Origin: an uncultured Selenomonadales bacterium
Lineage (GTDB): Bacteria; Bacillota; Negativicutes; Selenomonadales; Selenomonadaceae
DNA: 64,000 bases
Direction: 5' to 3'
Assembly: GCA_900315155.1 (NCBI GenBank)
Contig: OMYB01000003.1
Span: 156,597-220,596 of the forward strand
In this document: one piece after another, positions 40,292 to 50,800 of the stretch
Position numbering within the stretch: the first letter of the stretch is position 1
How the letters are laid out: the number at the start of each line of letters is the position of its first letter
The notes under the pieces: generated by a model
What the model was told of the DNA's origin: nothing
What the model saw: the letters and a program-made list of their open reading frames with translations, nothing else
The model's database searches: none
Translations under genes and position numbers: made by a program

Positions 40292-41953
40292 TCATCTAGC
40301 CCGCAGCAAAACTTTTTTGCCACAGAACGCCACGCCGTACTGGTGCACCTGCTGGATGCCACGGGCGCGGAATGGCGCCAGATAGTCGCGCGCCGTCATT
40401 TGTGCCAGGGCGGCGTCGGCCCCGGTCTCCAGCTCTGCCTCCGTTGCAGCGGTCTTGAACTCAAACAGCAGGCCGGGTTTCGCCGTATCTTTTGGGAACA
40501 CGGCTACGTCAAAGCGGCCGTAGCCGGCCTCGCGGTTGGACTGCACCTCGTAGTCAGGCACCAGCACCGCCGTCATGCCGAGCACAAAACCGTGGTAGAA
40601 CGACTCCTTCGCTCCGGTATCGAACGCACTGACCATGTTCTCGAGGAACTTGCTGAGACCATTTTGCGCTTTTTCTGCATCGCCAGTGAGCAGGGCCTGC
40701 ATAAGCCGCACCAGCGCCGATTTTTTCTGATAGTGCCGGAAGCGCCGCAGGATTTCGTCAGCAAAGAGGCTCTGCATCTCCTTGTTAGGCAGGCACAGGT
40801 CATACTGCGTTTCGTAGCCGATACGCTGCTCCCCGGCCACCGTGAGGTAGCCCGTCGTCACCAGCAGGGTATAGAGCGCATCCTCGTCATCGCCAATGTC
40901 GCTGTAAATCACGCCTTCACGCAGGAACGCCTGCACGCTCCCGCCCTGCAAGAGCGACTCCAGCGTCGCCGCATGCTCATCGTCGATGGAGCGCATCAGC
41001 TCCGCCAAAATCGCATTGCCCGAGGTATTGACCCAGTACGGCCGCGGCTCGCAGTCATTCGCAAAATATTGCAGCACCGACCATGGGTTGTAAATCTCCT
41101 TTTCATGCAGTCGATAGCCGTCATACCAATCCTTGATTTCTGGTACACTGGCCTGATAACCTAAATCCGTTCCCAGCTGCTTGATTTCCGCCTCCGTAAA
41201 GCCGAAAGCTGTGGGAAACGTGGTATGCAGCACACTATCAACCTGCAGGTTATTCAAATCAGAGAAAATGCTTTCCTTGGAAATGCGCAACACACCGGTC
41301 AGAACAGCAAAATCCAGCGATGGATTTGTCTTGAGCGCCGACGAAAGGAAGCCGCGGAAAAAGGCTATAGCTTCTTGATAAAAGCCGTGGCTCCACGCTG
41401 CCTGGATCGGCGTATCGTATTCGTCCAATAAAAGAATTGGCTTCTTGGCATAATGTTGTGCAAGCAAATTCATCAGGAACTGTATCGCCGTACGGCAATA
41501 CGACAAATCCGCCCGTCCCATCTGAATATCCTGGAAAACAGCCAAATCTCTTTTGGAAAGTTGCGTATCATCCAACAAAAAACGTCGCGTATCAAAATAA
41601 CTTCCCAAACGTTCCTTGATGATGTTCTGCATGTCGGTCCATGAATCGGCCTTCCATTCCTTTAGTGACAAAAAAACCACCGGCCGCGATCCTTGCTCCC
41701 GCATAGCCTCGGCATCATCAGCAATCGCTAGACCGTCAAAGAGATGCCGATTCTCCTCGGCCCGCTCGATGTCAAAGAAATACCTCAGCATCGAGAGGGT
41801 CAGCGTCTTGCCGAAGCGCCGGGGCCGTGTAAACAGTGTCACCGCGCCGTGCCTGTCCATGAACTCCCGAATAAACGGCGACTTGTCCACAAAATAATAC
41901 TCCCGCCGCACCTGCGCAAAATCATCCTCGCCCACCGGCAACCGATAACGCAT
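40292..41953 (-). CDS. AAA-ATPase-like / PD-(D/E)XK nuclease (DUF1703 type)
   Basis: 553 residues. The N-terminal AAA-like domain has TRPRRFGKTLTLSML (P-loop-like, about 40-55) and ILLLDEYDTPI (Walker B). A long helical middle follows. The C-terminal nuclease-like domain has YGRFDVAVFP-x(6)-LLFEFKTA, the D...ExK pattern. Such genes are often multicopy in gut anaerobes and are suspected mobile or defence-related genes, with no defined reaction. GAGGAGGGAGC precedes the ATG. No partner gene. About 230 bases before it hold only AT-rich DNA with a small inverted repeat (40250-40276). Confidence 0.8.
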   Translation of the reverse strand: MRYRLPVGEDDFAQVRREYYFVDKSPFIREFMDRHGAVTLFTRPRRFGKTLTLSMLRYFFDIERAEENRHLFDGLAIADDAEAMREQGSRPVVFLSLKEWKADSWTDMQNIIKERLGSYFDTRRFLLDDTQLSKRDLAVFQDIQMGRADLSYCRTAIQFLMNLLAQHYAKKPILLLDEYDTPIQAAWSHGFYQEAIAFFRGFLSSALKTNPSLDFAVLTGVLRISKESIFSDLNNLQVDSVLHTTFPTAFGFTEAEIKQLGTDLGYQASVPEIKDWYDGYRLHEKEIYNPWSVLQYFANDCEPRPYWVNTSGNAILAELMRSIDDEHAATLESLLQGGSVQAFLREGVIYSDIGDDEDALYTLLVTTGYLTVAGEQRIGYETQYDLCLPNKEMQSLFADEILRRFRHYQKKSALVRLMQALLTGDAEKAQNGLSKFLENMVSAFDTGAKESFYHGFVLGMTAVLVPDYEVQSNREAGYGRFDVAVFPKDTAKPGLLFEFKTAATEAELETGADAALAQMTARDYLAPFRARGIQQVHQYGVAFCGKKVLLRAR

Positions 41954-42014
41954 CTTTGCTCCCTCCTCGTCATATCTCCTATCAGTATAACATGCCTGCT
42001 GCCCTGCGCGCTAT

Positions 42015-42048
42015 AAAAAACAGCCGCCGCGCTCATGCGCAACGACTG
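42015..42048 (-). terminator. terminator after the truncated adhesin
   Basis: On the minus strand CAGTCGTTGCGC pairs with GCGCGGCGGCTG (12 bp, three G-T pairs) around ATGA, followed by TTTTTT. Confidence 0.85.
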
Positions 42049-42087
42049 CTTCAAGAGAGTACTGTCAGCACTCTGCAATATTGCTTT

Positions 42088-43140
42088 TTATTCTTCTGCC
42101 GTGCCGTCAACCGTCACATTGGCCGTTGTATCGGCGGCCACGGGCAGGGCACCCGCTGCCACCACCGCATCAGCCTGCGGACGCGGCATGCGCTCTACAC
42201 GCTCCATGCCAGCCTCCTCGGACTGTTTCTGGCGGGCCAGCTCAGCACCCTCGGCCATCGGCTCGCTGCCACGTACCACGGCCCGCTTGGCGGCCAGCGT
42301 CTGTCCCTGCTGGATAGCCTCCGCCACCTGTGCGGCATCCGCATCGACCGGCACTACCGGTGCACTGGGCGTCGTGCCGGGGTCGCTGGGCTGCGTCGGC
42401 GTAGTTGGGGTAGTCGGCTCTGTAGGCGTGCTCGGGTCGGTCGGTGTGGTCGGCTCATCGATATACTGCACTTCCCCGGGGACAATCTGATAGTTACCCT
42501 TTAGCTGCACATTCTTCCCCAGTGACACATGCGTGTCACCCTTGGCCTCATAGTAGGAGTTCGGCGAAGCCCAAACCTGATGAATCTCACTACCAGCAGC
42601 CACCACCATAGCCAGACTCTGCAACGACTTGTCCGTAGCCTGCAACGTCGTATCACCATCCAGCGTGACCGTATTGCCCGTCACACGGATATGCCCGCCC
42701 GTCAGCGAACTATCCTTCACCACAGTATCCATGCCAGTCGTTGCATAGCTGATGCTGCGATCCGCCTCTTGTCCTATATACGATTGTGCATCCAACCCCA
42801 GCGTTTCTGTAGCTTTGGCTGTCACGTCATCCAACGTAATGTTACCAGCCTTAACCTCCACTAACATAGCATCATAATGGCCGCCTTTGATGCTCACGCT
42901 ATTATAAGTTGCCTTGGGGTCAGTAAGCGAAACACTATTACAAGCCTCGATAAAAATATCCTGCGGCGTTGACATACCATTATCAGCTGTGTTGTTAATA
43001 GAAACAAACCCGCCGCGTGTATAAATACTACCTTTAGCGTTTAGCTTACTATCAGTAATAAACACCCTTGATTTTGGATATGTCGTAAACGAAGTAATTC
43101 CGCCCCTCACACCTTCCGTGTTAACCGTACCATCTTTTAA
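42088..43140 (-). pseudogene. C-terminal remnant of a second large adhesin, cut by an IS element
   Basis: About 350 codons. The N-terminal part is right-handed beta-helix-like (repeats such as GGHIRVTGNTVTLDGDTTLQ and GNITLDDVTAKATETLGLDA). A Pro/Thr-rich linker (TDPSTPTEPTTPTTPTQPSD) leads to an Ala/Glu/Arg-rich tail ending VDGTAEE. At 43140 the frame enters the terminal repeat of the IS4-family element and shows no start codon of its own. The 5' part of the gene is missing from the window. It was probably an exoprotein secreted like its neighbour. Confidence 0.75.
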
Positions 43141-44729
43141 CTCAAACTTCGCACACGGTAAATGGCCTATGTGCCTTATAGAATCGGCCTGCTGGCCACA
43201 AAAGATATCCACATCATGCACATTGACGTAGGTCCTGAGTCCACATTTTTGGCAATTGCTCCATGAAGATATCCAGCATTTCTTGTACTGCCTGTTCATC
43301 CAGCAGAGCATGCTGCTGAATGAAGTCTGCGAATTGTCTCATGATACGGCAGAGTGCTTCATAATATGGCAGATCGGATAGCTCCGGCACCATCAGGTAG
43401 AAAAGATCACCGATGGTGCGTTGGTCTATATTTTGCCGCTGTTCCACGGCCAGCAGCATGTAGCGAGTGAAAACCACCGCTACGTGTGCAGTCATGGCGT
43501 CGTAGGAGATGGATCGGCAGTCGCGGGCAAGGCGCAGATAGGATTTGCAGGCCTTGAAGAAGACCTCAATGCTCCAGCGCTTGCCGTACATTTGGATGAT
43601 CTCTTCCTCACTGAGCGACATATCAGTACTCACCAGTACCAGGTACTGGTTGCGCTTGTTGCGGTTGCGTACGAAGACCAGCCGGACAGGAATGCAGATG
43701 TCGTCCTTTACGACTTCTGCCTCAACGGACAGAAGATACCTGGAACGGCCGCGACGCTTCTTGTTCTGCTTGTAGATATCCTTGACGGACTTTTTCTCTC
43801 CCTGATACAGGTAATGCACCTTGTAGCTTTTCTTCGCCATGGCCACAACGTCCAGATGAAGCTCCTGCTTGATTTTGACCAACGCCGAAGGAGAGCAGAA
43901 CCACGTGTCGAAAAGCACATGCTCGGCCGGCAGCCCGGCTTCTACCGCTTCCTTCAGGAGCTCCCACGCAACATCCGTGCCTTTCTGCTGCGCCAGCTTG
44001 CGCTGGCGACCGCCATTGGTACGGGCGTCAATAGCCTTGGATGCCTCATTGATGCGGTTTTTGGCATTTTCCGTCGAAAGCAGGCAGTGATTGACGGGCA
44101 AGAATGTGTTGCCATCCGACCAGCCGACAGTCAGCATGCGAAATCCGTAGACATACTTCTGATGCGCATGGTCGAAAACCCTGGCCAGCAGTTCGACCGT
44201 CTTGGAACGGTTGCGGCTGAACAGCGAATCGTCGATGATGAATACATTCCGGCGCTCTTCGCTGGTAAGCGGCGCAATGGTCTCGCGAATGATCTTCTCA
44301 GCCAGCAACGTGGTGAAACGACGCCAGTTGATGCGGCAGGAGTTCATGAACCGGTAGACCACATCCTTGCCAAAGGAAAACTGCTCTGGATGCAGGTGCA
44401 TCTGCATATACAGCGAACCCTGCCGGAATACAGTGCAAACGACCAGCAGGAACACCTGCATGGCAGGGATACCCTTGAGCTTGTTTGTATTCGCAGTCCT
44501 CAGTAATTTGCCGATAGCGTATTGCTCAAAAAATGTTGCGATTTTCTGATTCAGGGATTCCATCTGATGGTTGTCTTGTGTTATACTTTTCATAGCATGA
44601 GCCTCCGTTGGTATGGTTTGGATGTGGTTATTTTAATTATACCAAACGGGCACGGCCCGTGCTATTTTTGTAGCCATAAATATTGATTTTTCAAGGCTCA
44701 CAGGCGCTTACGCACCTGCGAAGTTTGAG
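43141..44729 (-). mobile_element. IS4-family insertion sequence
   Basis: Imperfect inverted ends: CTCAAACTTCGCA at 43141-43153 and its inverse TGCGAAGTTTGAG at 44717-44729, with further matches inward for about 25 bases (GGCCTATGTGCCTT versus CGCCTGTGAGCCTT). The 1,589-bp element holds one transposase gene. The flanks (CATCTTTTAA left, CCCCTAATAT right) show no target duplication, which suggests a rearrangement or deletion after insertion. Confidence 0.8.
43214..44593 (-). CDS. IS4-family DDE transposase
   Basis: 459 residues with an intact frame. RNase-H-fold catalytic sites: FIIDDSLFSRNR (first Asp), HVLFDTWFCSP (second Asp) and YGKRWSIEVFFKACK, which fits the IS4 signature Y-x2-R-x3-E-x6-K exactly. 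It cuts and rejoins the element ends at 43141 and 44729. There is no ribosome site beyond a weak one near the ATG at 44593. Probably still active, since no lesion is seen. Confidence 0.92.
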   Translation of the reverse strand: MKSITQDNHQMESLNQKIATFFEQYAIGKLLRTANTNKLKGIPAMQVFLLVVCTVFRQGSLYMQMHLHPEQFSFGKDVVYRFMNSCRINWRRFTTLLAEKIIRETIAPLTSEERRNVFIIDDSLFSRNRSKTVELLARVFDHAHQKYVYGFRMLTVGWSDGNTFLPVNHCLLSTENAKNRINEASKAIDARTNGGRQRKLAQQKGTDVAWELLKEAVEAGLPAEHVLFDTWFCSPSALVKIKQELHLDVVAMAKKSYKVHYLYQGEKKSVKDIYKQNKKRRGRSRYLLSVEAEVVKDDICIPVRLVFVRNRNKRNQYLVLVSTDMSLSEEEIIQMYGKRWSIEVFFKACKSYLRLARDCRSISYDAMTAHVAVVFTRYMLLAVEQRQNIDQRTIGDLFYLMVPELSDLPYYEALCRIMRQFADFIQQHALLDEQAVQEMLDIFMEQLPKMWTQDLRQCA

Positions 44730-44740
44730 CCCCTAATATA

Positions 44741-44770
44741 AAAAGAAAAGGCAGGCGGGGTGCGCCTGCC
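44741..44770 (-). terminator. terminator after tpsA
   Basis: On the minus strand GGCAGGCG and CGCCTGCC form an 8-bp stem with a 5-base loop, followed by TTTTCTTTTT. It lies between the adhesin gene and the IS element. Confidence 0.75.
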
Positions 44771-44876
44771 GATTTTGCTTATCAGGGGCTGTGAGGGAGG
44801 TCCGGAATCACTAAACTATCACCTACTTTCTTCCAATTTATGCATCCCCGGTGCACTGGCCGTAATATTGCCAGAA

Positions 44877-47800
44877 TCAGTGGACGGGTGCTGTCTCTTC
44901 CCACCAATTGTTTTCTAATGCCTTTTTTGCGACTTCAGCATCAATAAACTCGCCTATTCTCAGCTCACCGTTGATATTGACCAAACGTATCTTTCCTTTC
45001 AATGCCCTAGCGTTCACCAGTGCACCGTTTGCAAGAACACGGACATCCCAAATGTTGCCTTGATTCGTATTTAAATTTATCAGTTGGCCAGCACGGACAT
45101 ATCCCATATTCATGCCATAGCCATCGTACATGCGAATGCCATTATCAGCATGCAGATATGCATCCATACCTGCCGCTGCCGAGAGCAATGTTAGGGGAAT
45201 TTTACCATTCTGGTGGACATAGATGGAGTTGCCGCTATTGGCCATAAGCCAGCCGTTGATCATAATCTCCAGGAACTTATCCTTGGCACCGATGTTGCCT
45301 GCACCGGAGAAGATGGTAAGATTTTTGCCACGAATCTGGGTGCCGTCGGCAATGGTTACGCCCTTGCCTGCAGAGAGACGGATATTCCCGTCGGTGTCGA
45401 TACCACCCTTGATTTTCAGGGCAGAATCTTGCGTGGCGCTGACATAGACATTATTCTTGCCCGTCAGCTGCACGGTGCCGCCGTCCCTTATTTTAAGGGT
45501 GACGGGCACCTGCCGCTGGATGGTGACGCCGTTCTCGTCCCAGGTGAGGTCGCCAGCTTTGGCACTGGCCAGCAGTTTCATATTGGCCGCCTTGGTAAGA
45601 TCAGCATTCTTGATGTAGATTGCCGCCTCATCATAGCCGATACCGCCATTCTTAGCCGTCAGGGTGATATTTTTGCCGATGACATTGGGGTTGTTCACGA
45701 TGTCAAAGGTGCCTGGCTGGGCGTTAACGATGCCATCCTGAATGGCGTAGAGCAGTTCGTTCTTGCTCCAGCCGTAGTTGTCGCTGACGGAAAGGTCGCC
45801 GTAGTCGACGATGGCTTTCTGTTCATCGGCTGAGAAGCTCTTGCCTTTGAAGTAGGCATCCTTGGCCGCCTGGAGTCTCGCCCGGGCTGCATCCTTTTCT
45901 GCATCAGTGGTGGCCGCCTGCATGGCAGAGATATATTCCTGCTTGGCCTTGACAATGCCCGCATCCTTGGCATAAGCAGCAGCAGCGGATTTGTAAGCCT
46001 CAACCCGTGAAGCGTTCAACGTGAGAACACCATTATTTTCGGTAGCGGCCAGTTGTTTGAAGCGGCTTTCGATGGCCGACAGTTTCCTTTCCTTGGAAGC
46101 TTTTGCTGCCGCCGTACGGCTGTCATCGCTGTCAGCATCGGAAATCATGCCCAGTTCTTTCCAGCGGGCTATCCTTTCTTCTGCCGAGGAGTCAATGGTA
46201 TCTACGCCGCCATTGGCGTCCACGATGCTGCCGTTTTTCGCTTCAAGTGTTACATCACCTTCCTTGCTTTCGATTCTGGCCACACGCATATCCCCGGCCT
46301 GCTGCTGGATGTTGATATCCTTTTGAGCCGTGGCGGTAAGGCTGGAGTTCAGACGATTCGAGGAAGTAACAGACGTTCCTGCCTGTACTCTCAGAGGATT
46401 ATCCTTGGTGCCGATACCGCCATTTACACTGGTAAGCGTTATGGCTGGAGCTTCGATAAGCGTCGCCAAATCTTCGCCGATAACTTCTCCCTTTGCATTA
46501 TAAACAAGACTCTTCTCGTTTGGGTAAACTTCAATATTGCCATCAGCGGTAATGTTGATTTTCCCGTTATCCGGCGCATTCGTAATCTTTACCTGACGAA
46601 TTTTCAGATTCCCTTTATCCGAATCAAAGTTAATATTCCCGCCTCTGGCCGTAAGCTGTACTACCGAATCCGTTTCTACCGCCCTATGCTTGATATCAAT
46701 GGACTTGCCTGTGCCTTCGAGCCTTCCCGTAATAAGCCTTGCGCCGTCCAGCGTCTTGATATTGCCCTTGGCTGTAGCAATAATTTCACTCCTATCGGTT
46801 TTTCCGCTCTGGAGATTGGCCACATTTTCCACATTGTCCCGGAAGTAAAGGTTGCCACCGCTGTCTAGGTTTATCAGGCCATTCTTCCCTGCCTGGGCAA
46901 AGGTATAGTAGATAGGCTTGGCCGCATTGATGGCGGTAATCGTGGTTGTACTGTTCCCCGATGTTTCCGTCCAGCTGTAATCTACGTAACCTTTGGTATG
47001 CGTCCAGTTCGTATAATGCATCTCTGAAGCATTGACCTTTCCTTTCGTGGTGTTTCCGGTATTGTAGGAATTAACGAAAACATACACACCATCGGGATTA
47101 TCCACCAGTTTTTGCCAATTACTATTCATCAGGACTACGCCCTGTGCCATCTTGCCATTGGCATCGGTAGCGCGTGCGGTGCTGCGGACGCTGCCGACAT
47201 CTGAACCAATCTGCTTGATGAGATCATCGGTAGAGCCGGTTGACCAGAGTTTAAAGAGTCCGAAGAAAGATGTATAAGTTTTTCTGTAAAACTTGTCTAC
47301 TACTTTCTGACCGGTAGTGCCCCCCGTCCAGCGGAGTGTTGTATGGCTTGCGGGCTTGTAGCCATTGCGCTTGCCCGTTTCCCACGGGGTTATGGCTGAC
47401 TCGCCGGGTTTATATGCCCGATGCATGGTACTCGTGCTCTCGTCAATCCCCAGGGAGCCCCAGGGATCACTGATACGTATGAAGCCTTCCCGGTCATTGT
47501 TCGTGATGCGTCCCACATAGAGGTCGGCTGAGGTGCCGCTGGTGTCGATATTGATGTCTGCCACACCATCCGCCACAATAATGCGCCCTCCGCCGGTGCT
47601 GGCTATATGCCCCCGAATGTCTACACGTCCGCCACGCACATCAATGTCATCGGTCAGCAGGTGTCCTGTGGCAGGATTGTAGTAAATCGGTACGGCATAG
47701 TCATACATCTTCGTCTTATCGTTCCATATCATTCCCTTCTGCCCTACCTGATACATAGCATTTCCTATCACATCATCATCGGCAATTTTTGCTATATCTG

Positions 47801-50800
47801 TAAGTTTTTGCATACCCGATGATGTGATATTTCCAAAGACTTTCTTAATGTCGTAGTCACTGACCTTGTTCGTGTAGTTCGTATATCCGCTCTGAATCAG
47901 GCCGTTGATATTCACATCCTTGGCATTGATGGAGATATTTCCCCCAGCGATAATGCCTTTTTTCTCCGATTCATCCGTGTAGGCAACCTCAGAATTGCTA
48001 AGAGAGGCTCCATTTTTCACCCAATTCCGATAGTCATTATAGTAGGTGAAAAATTTCGAACCGCTGCTCCTGCCGGATTTAGCAAAATCGGAGGTGATAA
48101 AAGATTGAATCTTGTCCGCTGTTTTTTGGTCGAACATGTATTTGGCAATGGGATCGCCACCCACGTTTACGAAACCATCGGGCTGGGACAGATAGACACC
48201 GCCCTTATCGGCATTGATGGAGATGGTTTTGCCATTTACCGAGCCATTGATGACAATGTCATAGTTTTGGTTGGTGATGTTGACGGCGCCGGAGTTGTTG
48301 TCCACATTGCCGGAGATGGAAATACTCGGCCGGGAAATCTTATCCTTGTCCTCCTTGCCCGTAGATTTGATATTGATGGCAGATTCACCGGAAGCATCTT
48401 TAAGGATTTGGTCATTCTGGTAAATCCTGCCGCCACCATCTTCAATCTTCACATCATTCAGCAACATATAGGCGTTGCCGCTGTTGGTGATGTTGATATG
48501 CGCCGAGCCATTGGCCACAATATTCCTGTCGCCGGAAAGCGTCGCGGCGTTTACGAAGACATTGCCGCCGGATACATTGATGTTTGGCAGTGCCAACCCT
48601 GCCACGGGAATTTCCCGCAGGATGGCCTTGTTCCCCTGGGAATCCTTGTAAAGGAAGTTCTCCTGCTCCATGGCGGACAGAACGTTATTCAGTTCGTTTT
48701 CCAACAGCTTGTACTCGGTGCTGTCCGGGTTATAATCCGTCATGGCATAGCGCAGTTCGTCATAGCGGTCAATATAGGGATTTTTCGCCGTGATGGAATT
48801 GATGGCACTTGACGTGTCAAACCAGCCCTGCTTTGCCGTCACCTTCACGCCACTGGTATCAAGCTCGTCATTGCTATTGAGCTTGAAGTCCCCCGTGATG
48901 TCAATATCCAGCTGGTTATGGGTGCCGGCCGTAACCTTCCCCTGTACATCCACCTTGGCGGTCTTGTTCTGGGAAACCTCATTGTCCCCCAGAGCCGTAG
49001 ATGTGAGACGGCGCTTGCCGGTCTCTCCCTGCCCCCAGATCTTGAACTGACGGGCCGATTCCTCGATATAAGAAGTACCCTCATCAGCCCGCAGATAAGT
49101 ATGGCGGATGGAGGTGGTATTGGCACCACTGCCCACCGTCACGCCCCGGTCAAGAGTCAGCGTCTCATTGATGGTGGGCGAAGTCTCAGCGGGTATAAAG
49201 GTGGCATTATGGGCATTGGCATAAGTCAAAAGACGCAGGTTGGAGGGAGTCTTGTTTTCATCGGCCCCTGCGAGCAGCATCAGGTCATGGCCGCTGGCCA
49301 GTTTCGAGCTGCCGGTAATGTCAACCTTGTCCCGACGGGTGAGCTTGTTCGTGTTCTTCACCGTGGTAACGCCAGCAGCGCCGCCTTCGTCCACGGATTC
49401 TGCTTCCAGGTCATGGTCAATATCGCTGGTGGCAGCCAGGGAAATATCGCCGTTTTCCGTGGAGAGGTTGGCATTTTTCACCGTAACCCGGTCGGTAAAG
49501 GACGTATCGCTGTCACTGCTGCCCACCAGAATCTGGACAACACCTGCCCCTTCCACGTTGTTCTTGCTTACAATCTTGCTGTCGGTCTTGGCCTGCGCCC
49601 GCAGGGAGGATTCCTCCAGCCCCTTGAGGGTGCCGCCGGTGATGTTCACATCGGCAGTGGCATTGATGGTATTCTTCACGGCAGAGTCACTGCCCGTGAC
49701 GCCGCCATAGCTGCCGGCCTTCTGGGTATCCTTGTAGTCAATATTGTTGTCGGCATTGTAGCCCTGGATGAAATTCGTCCTGATATTGGCATTATTCACA
49801 TTGATGGCCGTGGTGTGGGTAGCCGTATTGGTGATGCCTACGCCGCTGCCGCCGGCAATGGCTGCCCTTGTAGCATCGGTGGTGAAGTCGTGCTTGTCCG
49901 TAAGTTCCGCTCCTGCCGCAAAGATGGATGCGTTCCAGTTGCCGCTGACATTGGTCCTGGTATTGGTGGTCAGGCTGTTTTCCAGTTTGGCGGCATAGGG
50001 GGAGATGTCCACTGCGGCACCGCCATCCCCGTCAGCTCTGGCCGTATTGTCCTCGGAAGCCGTGCTCCGGAGCAGGGCGATTTGCAGCTGCTTGTCATTG
50101 GTGCCATTGGCATTGATGGCAGAGTTCAGCACGCTGTCGCTCTTGGCCACATTGGTGCCGGAAGCCACCAGTCCGGCGGCGCTGACACCAGCCGCCTTGA
50201 TATCCTTGGTCACATTGGTATTGCTCATGGCCATCAGAATGCCACGTTCCTGAACATTTACTTTACCAAGGTTAATCTGAGAATTGCCATAAGCATCTGC
50301 CCGGCCGGTATTGACCTGGGCCGCCACATAGCCGGAGATGCCCAGTCCCTTCATGTCGGTGGTAAGACCGATTTCGTTCTGGGCGAGGATTTCCGTCTCA
50401 TCGGCCAGGAGGCTGGTGCCATCGCCGATATCCACGGTGCTCTTCACCGGGGCAGATTTCGTCCCGGCAGAGGAATCTGCCACCGTTACGGCACCGCTGA
50501 CTAACAGGGAAGCGGCGGCAGACTTGGTCTCCGTTTTTACCTTTGGGGAGTTCAGGGCAGTAATGCCGATGGCGCCTGCACTCAGGCTGTTGGCATTCTT
50601 GTTCTTGGCTGTATTCAGGGTGACAGCTGTCTCGCTGGCATCATGGGCCGTGGCCGAGATGCCTGTGCCGGATACGCCAATGGCAGCCGAAACGGCCTTG
50701 GTGGTTACTTCGGCGGTTTTCTGACTGTCCTTTTCCGGTGCCCGGGAAGCGGCCAGCAGCAGGCTATCCGAGGCTTTCAGGTCGTTGCCGCCCTGCAGGG

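Noticed and set aside
42361..42460. Proline/threonine-coding repeat that resembles a tandem repeat array
   Set aside because: It encodes the Pro/Thr linker of the adhesin remnant; units are irregular, so it is not a CRISPR or VNTR array.
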